Shown here piece after piece: positions 32,762 to 41,835 of a stretch of DNA of 64,000 nucleotides. How positions within the stretch are numbered: position 1 is the stretch's first letter; every line of letters begins with the position of its first letter. Where the stretch lies: positions 59,988,089 to 60,052,088 of the forward strand of contig OX439040.1 in assembly GCA_949317995.1 (NCBI GenBank). The letters run 5' to 3'. The stretch is from Acholoe squamosa. Its lineage: Eukaryota > Annelida > Polychaeta > Phyllodocida > Polynoidae. Under the pieces are notes generated by a model. It was given only the letters and a program-made list of their open reading frames with translations. It had not been told where the DNA came from and made no database searches. A program made the translations under genes and the position numbers.

Positions 32762-33643
32762 TCAGCTTATCATGAGATGACGCAGTGTTTTAAATCCAGG
32801 ATCTACAATATCGTCTATTCTATCACAAATATTCTCTAGATCGGGGTCTGTTATATACAAGTCTCTGATAAATGCACTAGCATTAACCAACCAGAAAATA
32901 TCCGATCTCAGATTATAAACATTATTTAAGAATGTATGCCTGGATGTTACTGAAGGATTGATATATTTCCTAATCTCTATTATCAATACGTCAAAGAAAA
33001 GCTCTTTAAACTTTATATCAATATCTCTACCAATATGCGCTAAGTTAAAAAGAATAGGAATTTTGAAGTTCTCAAAGTGTTCAGAGTTACCAGAAAATTC
33101 CAGAAAAAAAGAAACAATTTCTCCAGAATCTACAACCTTTACACCACAGCTTGCCAGACCCCGACCTATTTTGAAACCTTCTCGCGATTGCATTACATAG
33201 TGAAGGTCTCTTTTTTCTGAATAAACCTTAAAGATAGTGAGAGTTACAATTAACTTTTTAAATATCAGAAGTAATTCATAAGATCTGCTATAACATTTGT
33301 TTTCTGAGAGAATTGAGCCTAAACGCCTGTATAAATTCGAGCCAATGTTGTTGTGGATATTATCTAAACTATCACACACATCAAAAAGCCTGTGATAGAG
33401 GGTTTTGAGACAATTCAATCTGTCAATAAAAACCTCTATATCAGACCAGTCATGAAGTGTTATAAAACGTCTCTTTATAAAGTATTTCCAGGTCTCTTTT
33501 AAAGAAAGAACACCCCGAGCTCTTTTTGAGGCTATAGCAAATCTGTGTAAGCTTTTTCTGTCATGTTCTAAGAATGTAATGACTAACCAAAAAATCTCCT
33601 GAGGGAGATCCGAGAGTGAAAAGCTAGAGCTAGAACTATCCAT
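32762..33643 (-). CDS. F-box-like protein (Polinton cargo)
   Basis: 293 aa. Residues 9-52 fit the F-box pattern: SDLPQEIFWLVITFLEHDRKSLHRFA..SKRAR, ending KETWKYFIKRRF, with LP, the hydrophobic ladder, the S-K and the W all in place. The remaining 240 residues are helical and match no substrate-binding repeat I recognise. F-box proteins plug substrates into SCF ubiquitin ligases through SKP1, and several large DNA viruses use them to redirect the host system; that role here is inference. It lies 31 bases upstream of the polymerase on the same strand, so they may share a transcript. Confidence 0.7.
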   Translation of the reverse strand: MDSSSSSFSLSDLPQEIFWLVITFLEHDRKSLHRFAIASKRARGVLSLKETWKYFIKRRFITLHDWSDIEVFIDRLNCLKTLYHRLFDVCDSLDNIHNNIGSNLYRRLGSILSENKCYSRSYELLLIFKKLIVTLTIFKVYSEKRDLHYVMQSREGFKIGRGLASCGVKVVDSGEIVSFFLEFSGNSEHFENFKIPILFNLAHIGRDIDIKFKELFFDVLIIEIRKYINPSVTSRHTFLNNVYNLRSDIFWLVNASAFIRDLYITDPDLENICDRIDDIVDPGFKTLRHLMIS

Positions 33644-33946
33644 AACATGTGAAATGTTAGAATGTATATGATAACCGACAACAAACCACCTCAGGATATA
33701 CCCTTTGATTGTAAGAAGTCTCCAAATTTTATAATTACTAAAAATATAAATGATAAGACCTTACATAGATTAAAAGAATAATAATTCTTAATGAATACAC
33801 TGTGAAAGTGTCTATATGACGACCCTACATAAACTAAAGAGTCAGATTATCTATACTCTTTCTATATGCTCTGACTGCCTCTACATTGAAAACTGAAATA
33901 CACCCAAAAAAAAGTTGAGGATTTCTTGCACGTAATACACGTCTCA
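33644..33946. other. Short non-coding gap
   Basis: AT-rich DNA between the F-box-like gene and the end of the PC4-like gene, both on the minus strand. It presumably holds the polyadenylation site of one and the promoter of the other. No motif is secure. Confidence 0.35.
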
Positions 33947-35261
33947 TTACTCACTGTCCTCCAACTCTTCAATCCTGCCGTCAATGGCCTCTATGTTGTC
34001 GCAAAGGGTCCGCCACTGATTCACAGTGAGGACAGCCCCACCCTTTTTAATTGGCTGCCACAGCACCGAGTCTGGGTCCTCAGGGTCCCCGGCCGTCTCT
34101 ATCCTTAACACCGTGTAAATCGAGACCAATGGCTCTCCAGTCAGATCATCATCCACCAGAATGCACTTCCTGTAAAAGTCAGGAGTATAATGTTTTATTT
34201 ATTTAGAATAAATCTCATATATCATATAATGAGAGTTATGATAATACTTATAGCATTTGCAATGTAATATAACTTTGTTATTGAACTATGTAATAATTCA
34301 GATTCCATGTCACTAGTGAGTAGATAGAGTGGAATTGAAATTTTAATGAGATTATATGAAATTATATTGTGATAGTTATACAGATTCATGTCAGTAGTAG
34401 ATTAACATAACAAACTTAAAATTATAAATATCAAGAATAACATAAATCAGTTAATCACAAATCATAACATACCTGAATGGTTTAGGAATTCCTCGGCGGA
34501 TAAACTCAGGCTCAAGCCAGCACAGGACATCAGACTCTCTTTTTGGACCTCTCACGATGGACTCAGTTTGCTGTGGGGAGGCTGAGAATGACCCTCTGCT
34601 AACTCTAGGCTCGACAACCCCCCTCTTTGATGCTTTAGACCCGCTCGAGGCAGTCTTAGGTGAAGCTGGAGGGTGTAAAGGCGATGATGATGGGGAAGGT
34701 CGTGGTGTTGAAGCGCGTGGCGGCGCACCACCCTTAACCCTACCGGTCTTAGTTGGGGTTTTAAATGGTGTGGCCTGAGATGCCCCCTCGGAGTCTTCCA
34801 CAGTATCTGTGTCACCCTCCTCATCAGCATCGGCATACGTTAAGGCTTTGACAACCTTTTTGGGCGGAGGTGTAAAAACATCATCATCGCTGGGTGCGTC
34901 CTGGACCCAAACGTCCTCGTCTTCAGGCTGCTCAACAGGTGGTTTAGAATTTGAGGGTTCAGGAGGGGGGATGTTCTCGGCTTGAGGTGCTACATGCACT
35001 GCACGGCGCGTCTGCTTCCTTTTCAAAGCTGGCTGAGGAAGAAAAGAAAAAAAAGTCTTAATAAAAATCATAAATGATTATATAAATATTATCTATAATA
35101 ATCAAATGTAATATGTCATAAACAGGAACGCTGTGAGAACTTCAGGTATAAACAGATGAATTATATTCCATGAAAAGATTTATTCATCCTTACATTACGT
35201 GTCCTTGCTATAATTGAATGAAAAGAGCTGAAGTTAATAGCGAATAACTCACCTTAGACAT
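33947..35261 (-). CDS. Three-exon gene with C-terminal PC4/p15-like domain
   Basis: Minus-strand exons are inferred at 35253-35261 (three codons, MSK), 34473-35032 and 33947-34169. The introns have clean borders (GTGAGT donor with a TTCCTCAG acceptor; GTATGT donor with a TTTTACAG acceptor) and all junctions are in frame, giving 263 aa. The N-terminal two thirds are disordered: acidic, then Pro/Ser/Lys-rich. The last 70 residues fit the PC4 (transcriptional coactivator p15) fold, with strands ending QPIKKGGAVLTVNQW and a helix LCDNIEAIDGRIEEL. PC4 proteins bind single-stranded DNA and assist transcription and replication. Here it may protect displaced strands or help transcription. It is not a standard Polinton gene. 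Confidence 0.72.
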
Positions 35262-35546
35262 TTTGAGGAGTGTTGTCTGATTAGGTTGAAAACTGGGTAA
35301 ATTTCAACTGAAAGTAGCTCAGGTGAGTCTACAGCAAGGTTCAATATCAGTGTAGCGTTCCCCGCACGCCACACCTTTTTTATACATCTCAGGTGGTCAG
35401 TGAGGGTGACCATGCGTCTACACCCCTAAGACCAATAACGGTGCTGCTACGTCATAGTAAACCCCGCCCCTCCTGCAGCCAGGTACCGCTGAAGGACAGA
35501 AGGCACCCTGTAGGACTGCTTTATCAAACCTCTGGGTGTCTCTCTA

Positions 35547-35602
<56 letters not shown>

Positions 35603-36397
35603 ACTATGTATGTCCCTTGGTGGTGATGAAAAAAGTTGCTTTTCATCACCATGACCCAACCCTAAATGGCACCCTTAAATTACACCTTTACAACCTGGCG
35701 TCTGTGTGAGGGTGGTGTAGGATGAGCCTGGGGAATCAATTACAACCTCCCACAGCCATAAAAGATTACTAACGGCGTACAGTATCCTGTTTTAACGAGG
35801 GTAAACACATCTACAGACTCCTGTCCTGTGATACTGTGATGTGTAAAGTTAGATTACTGATCTTGACCCTCAGGTCATGACTGTAGACGTGCATGAGCAC
35901 CCTGTTATCCTTTGGGGATATGGTGTATACCCTATCATGAATGGGGTAAAGCAATGTTTCATTTATGAAAAAAGGGGTAAAGTCCCTATTCTTTAAAAGG
36001 TACTGTTGTATAGTAGTTGGGGTATAAAAGACTGTACAATATCCAGTTATGAAGTAGGGAGTGTAGGTTACAGGGTGAAACCTTTGAACACTTTGATGTA
36101 CTGTGTGACTCACTTAACACGGCTTTAAAGCATATGGGGTAAAACCACATGCATTACAAGGATCATACGGGGTAGAAAGAAAATAAAAAAGGGTAAAACT
36201 GATGACTGTCGTGAACATTATGTATACAGCACATAGAAAAATACATTATGTGTAGGGTTAAATCAAGTCTATGTCAGACTGTTTAATTACTGAGTGTTCT
36301 CATCTGATATCCGCTCTAAGTTAAAGTGACGCCAGTCACACAGACAACAGTAGTTCTTAAGACACAGGCTGGGGAGATACAAGTACTTGGAAGCACC
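35262..36397. promoter_or_regulatory. Divergent non-coding region with GGGGTAAA motifs and a (TC)n run
   Basis: Between the PC4-like gene and the second LRR membrane protein gene, which point away from each other. A TC dinucleotide run spans about 35540-35598. From 35943 to 36191 six copies of a GGGGTAAA/GGGGTA(T/G)A motif occur (35943, 35974, 36019, 36136, 36169 and, with three G's, 36191), which may be regulatory. A minus-strand 100-codon frame at 35811-36113 begins at GTG, and I do not accept it as a gene. Confidence 0.45.
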
Positions 36398-37690
36398 ATG
36401 AATGTTATTAATTCATACATTTACGTGATTTTATTCATGTACGGAATGTCGATTACCGATGGTATGCACCATTGTGGACCAGCATTGCGATGCCTCTGTG
36501 AGCCAAACACTCGATCGATTCTATGCAGCGGTCAAGGATTAACATCAGTTCCTGAGTTAGGCGTTGAATACAATTATTACAATAAACTGTTTTTACAGTA
36601 TAATGACATAAGATATGTACGAATAACTAAGGTATACGACATCTTGGATGTACGAAATAACCCTATATCATGCAGAGAACATTTACCTAAATGGATTCTA
36701 CAAAATTCATGCTCACTGGAGATAAAAGGTTCTGAGGATATGGACCACAACAAGGACCTCATTAAAGAGTATGTAACAGGATATGACGGTGTTGGAACAA
36801 TTGAGAATGGTCTAAGTGAATCAATTGAAACTACAACGCAGGGAATACATATGGAGACTACAGCACAGAACTCCGTAGAGAGTACAGCCCTGAACTCTGT
36901 CATACCCTTAGTGACTACGGGTGACGTGTATGCTCTAGTGAGCAGCACTCAGATCCCTAGTATTGATGACAGCTCTACTCCCACTATATCTAAATTACTC
37001 ACTACGTATGATGTAATGAAGAATCCAGATTTAGTGAGTGTGTCATGGGGTCATGGTAGCGTGTCAACACATTACGTCAGCACCCCATCACCATGGCTGT
37101 CAGGTGAGGCTCGTGGTGAACTGAGTGACAAAGTCTCGCAAAGTGATATTATTATGACTCAGGCGAGCATAGAAACTATGACTGAAATTGAATCTACCTC
37201 TAGAGACGGGTCTAATGATTTAACTTCTACCACTGAAGGGTTGCGCCTAATATCTGATGAACCTTCTACCCCCTATCAACAGAATTTCATACCGTTAAAA
37301 GCACCTTATAACAATGATTCTAGCACCCCACACAATGACAATGGAATTAAACTAAAGACCTATGGTAGAGATGAGTCAAAGAGAAGTGGTATGAAACTAG
37401 AGCTGTCTAAAACGCTGAATAAGGGCAATATTACTGTCGGTATTGGAATAGATGGAAACAAGACTCATGTCATCCTGAAAGGGGAAATTGAGCTGTATGT
37501 TCCTATTTTATCAGTGCTAGGAGTCATAGTCGTTATCATTACACTGATCACAATGGTCATAGTTTGGCTTAAGCGATCTAGGTCTGGTACCTGGAGAAAC
37601 ATTTTAATGTGTGGAAACAGTGTAAACAACACCGGCACCAACAACACCGCGTTAGAACTGGTTCCCCATATGAATCAGGACTGGATGTAA
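36398..37690 (+). CDS. Second type I membrane glycoprotein with LRR N-terminal cap (Polinton cargo)
   Basis: 430 aa from the ATG at 36398; the frame extends 24 codons upstream from another ATG, but the later start gives a proper signal peptide. After the signal comes an LRRNT-like cap (CGPALRCLCEP then LCSGQGLTSVPEL), one or two leucine-rich repeats (KLFLQYNDIRYV, DILDVRNNPISC) and a closing Cys region. A Ser/Thr-rich stalk of about 250 residues follows, then a transmembrane helix (about 365-388) and a 40-residue tail. It matches the 235-aa protein at 18228-18935 in plan but has a much longer stalk. It resembles a mucin-like surface receptor. Its function in the element is unknown; capture from a host LRR gene is plausible. 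Confidence 0.7.
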   Translation: MNVINSYIYVILFMYGMSITDGMHHCGPALRCLCEPNTRSILCSGQGLTSVPELGVEYNYYNKLFLQYNDIRYVRITKVYDILDVRNNPISCREHLPKWILQNSCSLEIKGSEDMDHNKDLIKEYVTGYDGVGTIENGLSESIETTTQGIHMETTAQNSVESTALNSVIPLVTTGDVYALVSSTQIPSIDDSSTPTISKLLTTYDVMKNPDLVSVSWGHGSVSTHYVSTPSPWLSGEARGELSDKVSQSDIIMTQASIETMTEIESTSRDGSNDLTSTTEGLRLISDEPSTPYQQNFIPLKAPYNNDSSTPHNDNGIKLKTYGRDESKRSGMKLELSKTLNKGNITVGIGIDGNKTHVILKGEIELYVPILSVLGVIVVIITLITMVIVWLKRSRSGTWRNILMCGNSVNNTGTNNTALELVPHMNQDWM

Positions 37691-38040
37691 GTATGAATCT
37701 CTATTGTTGTTATATTTACTCATAATGGTTGTTATAGATATAATAAATCATTACTATGGATATCTGTGTGGAGTCTCAATGTAATAACTCCATTGATGTA
37801 TTCACTCTATTCTCTAATGAAATGAGTAATAAACGATGAAAATAGAATTAATATTTTATTTCATGATATAAAAGCCCTCATACAATTTCAGGTCTCCAAC
37901 AGGTAGATCATGCAGGTCCCCTATGACAGCACAGGCCAGTGTTGAATATGTAAATGAGAATCATCAGAACAGGTGAATACCTATATAATATCATGCATAC
38001 ATATACTCATATATTCTCATATATTATATCAGATTCTTAA
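37691..38040. other. Short non-coding gap
   Basis: AT-rich spacer between two plus-strand Polinton genes. No feature seen apart from TATA-like runs near 37985-38030. Confidence 0.35.
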
Positions 38041-38640
38041 ATGTGTTGTAAAACTCAAAGTTTAAGATTGATTTCTCGCAAGACATACATGAATACCATA
38101 CAGGGTTCTCTCACGCTCCTCATGCTTCATTTATTGTACTTAAGGTTGACTGACCCTACATCCAGAGACAAAAATGCTGACTGTGGGAACGAGGATACCC
38201 GACCCTACTCAGAACCCTCTCAAAGTGCTGCTACTGTGCCTCCCAGTACCTCTAACGACCAATCAGTCTCATGGAAACCTACTCAACCAGGTGCCTGGGT
38301 TGGGGGTACACAAGATGTTGAACAGTGTGTTGAACAGTGTGGTGCCAAAAGTTCAGTACCCGGAAATTTGAAAGAATCGCCTAACTCCTCAACGCTGCAC
38401 AGAACAACCTCTACCCCTATGGTCTTAAGCATGGGAGAAGACAGGTTCACTACACCTACTGCGTCCCCTATCATTAAGTGTGAAGCAGGCGTCCTTAACA
38501 AATGGCTGTCATCGCCTGAACTGACATGTGATGTGCCAGTGACTTCAGAAACCCCCAAACGCCCTGAGTGCATGAGATTGAGATCTGGCCGTGACATTGA
38601 ATTAAAAGAGCGTGTAAAAAAATCTAATGAAACTAAGTAG
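38041..38640 (+). CDS. 199-aa Ser/Thr-rich protein, possibly secreted, unknown
   Basis: From an ATG at 38041. A hydrophobic segment (GSLTLLMLHLLYL, about residues 22-34) could act as an uncleaved signal or anchor, more so if translation starts at the Met at residue 17. The rest is polar, Ser/Thr/Pro-rich with scattered Cys, and ends in a charged stretch (RLRSGRDIELKERVKK). No family recognised. It lies between the second LRR membrane protein and the tandem paralogues. Confidence 0.5.
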   Translation: MCCKTQSLRLISRKTYMNTIQGSLTLLMLHLLYLRLTDPTSRDKNADCGNEDTRPYSEPSQSAATVPPSTSNDQSVSWKPTQPGAWVGGTQDVEQCVEQCGAKSSVPGNLKESPNSSTLHRTTSTPMVLSMGEDRFTTPTASPIIKCEAGVLNKWLSSPELTCDVPVTSETPKRPECMRLRSGRDIELKERVKKSNETK

Positions 38641-38887
38641 ACACGACCCTATGACGTATCCTGTGTATTGAGTTACAGTATATCCGGTAATCCGGTGAAA
38701 TCCGATGTATATCTAGATACATTTAACTGAAATATATAGGTGCAAATATATCTATACTACACTTTAGTATATTACTACATGTACTCAGCATAATATATCC
38801 ATATCATATAATAATGATTATTCAGCTATGTCGATGTTTAGAACTTCTAATTCATCTCTTTCAATATCATGTGATCTACAAATGGGT
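38641..38887. other. Gap between convergent genes
   Basis: AT-rich; contains repeated short TATATC/CATATA phrases. No gene. Confidence 0.35.
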
Positions 38888-39595
38888 CTATACACGTATT
38901 TTACCAGTAGCATAAGCAGTCAGAGTTTTGTATAACAAACAATGAGAACTGGTAAAAATTTCACGACCTCTGAAAGGAGCAACAGTGCCCAAAACTCTGA
39001 ACTTAACACGACGGGATACAATGGCAGGTAGCTGCTGATCAAGCTTATCAAGAATAGCTCTGACTTTAGTCATTCCAGGCATATCATCGTAGTACTCAGT
39101 GAAAAACACCCCTGAACCTACTGTATTCTTCACCCTCTCGACTATGACACCGCTTATCATGTCTATACATGTATTCAGTAGAGTAAATCCTTCAGAGAAA
39201 TTGTATTTAGCAAGAGCACGTATTGCATTCCGGCGAACAATACTGCTCCGTTCATGCCATACCAGTCCTGCTGATTCAAGTATTCGCTGCATCTCTCTGT
39301 GATCATAAGAGTCCTTTCTAAAAAGCTGAGTCATTAGATTATGGGATGCCATATACTGATGTCGTGCCATTCTATTATATATGCTATACATTCTAGGCTC
39401 CAACCACGATTCCATGTGGGTATGCAATAAGACAAGTTCCATTTGTGCTGCATAATAATTAATTGGTATCTTACCATATCCACAAAAAACAGTCCTGCAT
39501 TTATTTATGAACTCATCACGAGTGGTCTCATCAGTCTCATTAAATGAGAAATCATTAAAGGAATCTACTTCCTGAGGTGTTGTTTGACCGTACAT
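38888..39595 (-). CDS. Tandem paralogue 2, unknown function
   Basis: 235 aa from the ATG at 39595. The frame is open 43 codons further upstream, but the start chosen aligns with the neighbour's MYGRTT start. The protein is probably alpha-helical and cytosolic. Shared blocks with the adjacent gene include FCGYGKIP.(N/H)YYAAQMELVLLH, EYY.DMPGM and GTV.PFRGREI.TS; overall identity is roughly 40-50% by eye. No catalytic motif known to me is present; in particular it does not look like the adenain protease that a Polinton usually has. Confidence 0.65.
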   Translation of the reverse strand: MYGQTTPQEVDSFNDFSFNETDETTRDEFINKCRTVFCGYGKIPINYYAAQMELVLLHTHMESWLEPRMYSIYNRMARHQYMASHNLMTQLFRKDSYDHREMQRILESAGLVWHERSSIVRRNAIRALAKYNFSEGFTLLNTCIDMISGVIVERVKNTVGSGVFFTEYYDDMPGMTKVRAILDKLDQQLPAIVSRRVKFRVLGTVAPFRGREIFTSSHCLLYKTLTAYATGKIRV

Positions 39596-39862
39596 AACTA
39601 CTGAGACGTCAGATACTTTCCAAAAATAGTAATAGGATAATGAAAAGTATCCTGCAGTGCTGAAAACGTTAGATAATTCCAAAACAATATTAGGGTGATA
39701 AGAAAATGTCTCCGTGTATAACATTCACTGTATAGCGTCTGATAGCGATATAACAGTATCTGATTAGTAGCTCCGACTGGTGTGTAGGAGGTGAACTAGA
39801 GAACACTGTAGAAATAGGCCATTAAACTCGTTAGATGGTATACACTGTTTCTGTCCTGTTAT

Positions 39863-40558
39863 TTAAAGGTAATTACCACTAGCATATCTGTGTATAGTCT
39901 TATACACATTACATCTGGGACTTGTGAGAATTTCCCTCCCTCTGAAAGGGGTGACTGTCCCCACGATTCTCTGTCTGACTCGTTCGTACACTGTAGAGGG
40001 AAGCAGCCTACTGTATTCCTCCACTATAGCTTCAACCTGACCCATTCCAGGCATGTCATGATAATACTCAGAATGGAAAATTGCCGGTCCAACAACTTTC
40101 TTAATCTTTTCCACTGTAACATAAACGACTAAGTCAATGCATGAGTTTTCTAGAGAAAACCCCTGTGAAAAATCATATTTCTTCACTACGCGCTTAGCTT
40201 CATTGAAACATATCTGAGGTAGTACATCATGTGGCATTCCACTGCTAGTGAGGATGTTCAACATCGAGCGCACATCATACCATCCGTAGTGAATCAACTG
40301 AGGAATCAGTTCATGCGAATTGAGAAATTGATCTCGGGCTATCTCATGATACAGTCGGAACATTTTTCTGTGGTGAAATTCCGGTATAAAAGAGTGAAGT
40401 AGAACCAATTCCATCTGAGCTGCATAATAATGCACCGGTATTTTACCATACCCGCAGAAAATCTTTCTTAATCCGTCTTTATATTCTTCATATGTTGTTT
40501 CTTCTTTCTCCTTGAACTCAAAGTTCAATACATCTTCACGTGTAGTACGTCCATACAT
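39863..40558 (-). CDS. Tandem paralogue 1, unknown function
   Basis: 231 aa, ATG at 40558, same strand and next to its paralogue at 38888-39595. It has the same blocks (FCGYGKIPVHYYAAQMELVLLH, EYYHDMPGMGQVE, GTVTPFRGREILTS), so one gene arose from the other by tandem duplication and both have been kept open despite strong divergence, suggesting selection. It is the right-most Polinton gene and reads inward. Family unknown; predicted helical. Confidence 0.65.
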   Translation of the reverse strand: MYGRTTREDVLNFEFKEKEETTYEEYKDGLRKIFCGYGKIPVHYYAAQMELVLLHSFIPEFHHRKMFRLYHEIARDQFLNSHELIPQLIHYGWYDVRSMLNILTSSGMPHDVLPQICFNEAKRVVKKYDFSQGFSLENSCIDLVVYVTVEKIKKVVGPAIFHSEYYHDMPGMGQVEAIVEEYSRLLPSTVYERVRQRIVGTVTPFRGREILTSPRCNVYKTIHRYASGNYL

Positions 40559-40670
40559 GTTGATGTATGAAGCTGTGTAAAATCAAGTGTATATGTACGT
40601 ATAGGAAAGTTTCACTGAGCTATCAGTAATGAATTAGCGTATGTAGGAATGAAAGGTTTATGACAAACCT

Positions 40671-40895
40671 CCCCTCAGTAGTACTACTACTGCCCGCTGG
40701 TGAGTAAAAAATCAACTACAGTTTGGCATGTAGGAAAAATGTATGAAATACCCACTAGGGGGAGAGGGGTGCTAACATTCCACCACCCCCAAGCGTAAAC
40801 CACCCCTCAGTAGTACCACTACTGCCCTCTGGTGAGTAAAAAATCAACTACAGTCTGACATATAGGAAAAATGTATGAAATACCCACTAGATGGC
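40671..40895. repeat. 132-bp tandem duplication beside the right inverted repeat
   Basis: A unit starting CCCCTCAGTAGTAC at 40671 recurs at 40803, including TGGTGAGTAAAAAATCAACT and GGAAAAATGTATGAAATACC. The first copy also carries a diverged version of the inner end of the inverted repeat (GAGAGGGGTGCTAACATTCC, compare AGAGGGGTACTAATGCTCC), so the element's end was duplicated inward. Confidence 0.85.
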
Positions 40896-41045
40896 AGAGG
40901 GGTACTAATGCTCCACTACCCCAAGCGTGTCCACCATGGCTGTAAGGTCAAATGAGGACAAATTTCACGCCAGAGGTAGCAATTATCTTTCTTAAGCGTT
41001 GAAACTCCATAGGGGCCCAAACCACCAAGTTCCATTTTTGCTACT
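40896..41045 (-). repeat. Polinton terminal inverted repeat, right
   Basis: Reverse complement of 17758-17907 with about three mismatches. Ends CTACT at the insertion point. Confidence 0.93.
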
Positions 41046-41051
41046 ACCATC
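41046..41051. repeat. Polinton target-site duplication, right copy
   Basis: ACCATC, identical to 17752-17757. Confidence 0.92.
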
Positions 41052-41465
41052 GCCAAAATGGATCTCACTCACTCCGTCAATATGTGCCACTGCCTGTCAA
41101 CTCTCACTCAGCATGGCGGCTTATCACAAGCATCGCCAACATGGATCTGACTCACTGTGTGATTATGTACCACTCCCGTGCCACTGGCATCAACTCTCAC
41201 ACAAAATGGCGACTTATCGCTACCATTGCCAACATTGGTCTCACTCAATGCGTGAACTTGTGTCACTCCATGTCAATGCTCTCTGAGGATTGCATCATCT
41301 GTCACTCACTCTCACTCAGAATGACAACTTATCACCACCATTGCCAGCCTTTGTCTCACTCAATGCGTGAATTTGTGTCACTCCAAGTCAATGCTCTCTC
41401 AGGATTGCATCATCTGTCACTCACTCTCACTCAGAATGGCAACTTATCACCACCATTGCCAAAGT
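41046..41465 (+). repeat. 83-bp satellite, right block
   Basis: Continuation of the array at 17480-17757, with the same phrases (CCAACATGGATCTGACTCAC, CAACTCTCACTCAG). Some units are expanded by a GATTGCATCATCTGTCACTC segment, giving longer, higher-order units toward the right. Confidence 0.85.
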
Positions 41466-41639
41466 TGTTGAGACAGCACCACTGTTCAACATGTAGCGTA
41501 TCTAAGAAGTGTGGGCATGAAGTATAAGTCCCATACTTATCAAATGTGCTTTGTTGCACACTGATTTCCATGTAATACTTCAGGGTTGAATCAAACAAGA
41601 TTATATAGAGAAAATATCAATTGAATTGAGATAGAGGTA

Positions 41640-41770
41640 TCTCTAAAATTAAAGCAACTATCCATAAACACCTTTTCTCTGGTTACAGGAAAAATACATA
41701 TGGAAGTATCTACATGAACACCTTGTCTGTGGTTAGAGGGAAGATACATATGGCAATACCTTCTCTGGCA
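41640..41770. repeat. Two-copy 51-bp-type repeat
   Basis: AACACCTT.TCT.TGGTTA.AGG followed by A.ATACATATGG.A.TA occurs twice in a row (about 41668 and 41717). Non-coding. Confidence 0.55.
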
Positions 41771-41835
41771 AAACATACATTGATCTGGCAAATGTGAGGC
41801 TGCATGATTACCAATGTCGATGATCATGAGCTTTT

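Larger units (their letters stand above)
17758..41045. mobile_element. Complete Polinton (Maverick) element, 23,288 bp
   Basis: It begins AGTAGCAAAAATGG and ends CCATTTTTGCTACT, the AG...CT termini usual for Polintons. The inverted repeats are 150 bp and about 98% identical. The 6-bp sequence ACCATC lies directly outside both ends (17752-17757 and 41046-41051), the exact target duplication size of this group. Inside are integrase, packaging ATPase, capsid proteins and protein-primed polymerase, plus several non-core genes. Polintons are self-replicating virus-like transposons thought to move through an excised copy replicated by their own polymerase and inserted by a retroviral-type integrase. 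Every reading frame appears open, so the copy may be young. Confidence 0.97.

Noticed and set aside
35811-36113. 100-codon minus-strand frame in the Polinton
   Set aside because: It begins at GTG, has no earlier ATG in frame, and its recurring TP/FTPF phrases are the reverse translation of the GGGGTAAA motifs. No family resemblance.
39596-39724. 43-codon N-terminal extension of the tandem paralogue
   Set aside because: The neighbour paralogue begins exactly at the position of the ATG at 39595, and the extension has no counterpart there.
40999-41527. 95- and 147-codon frames beside the right terminal repeat
   Set aside because: They are translations of the 83-bp satellite and the inverted repeat, with no start context or family.
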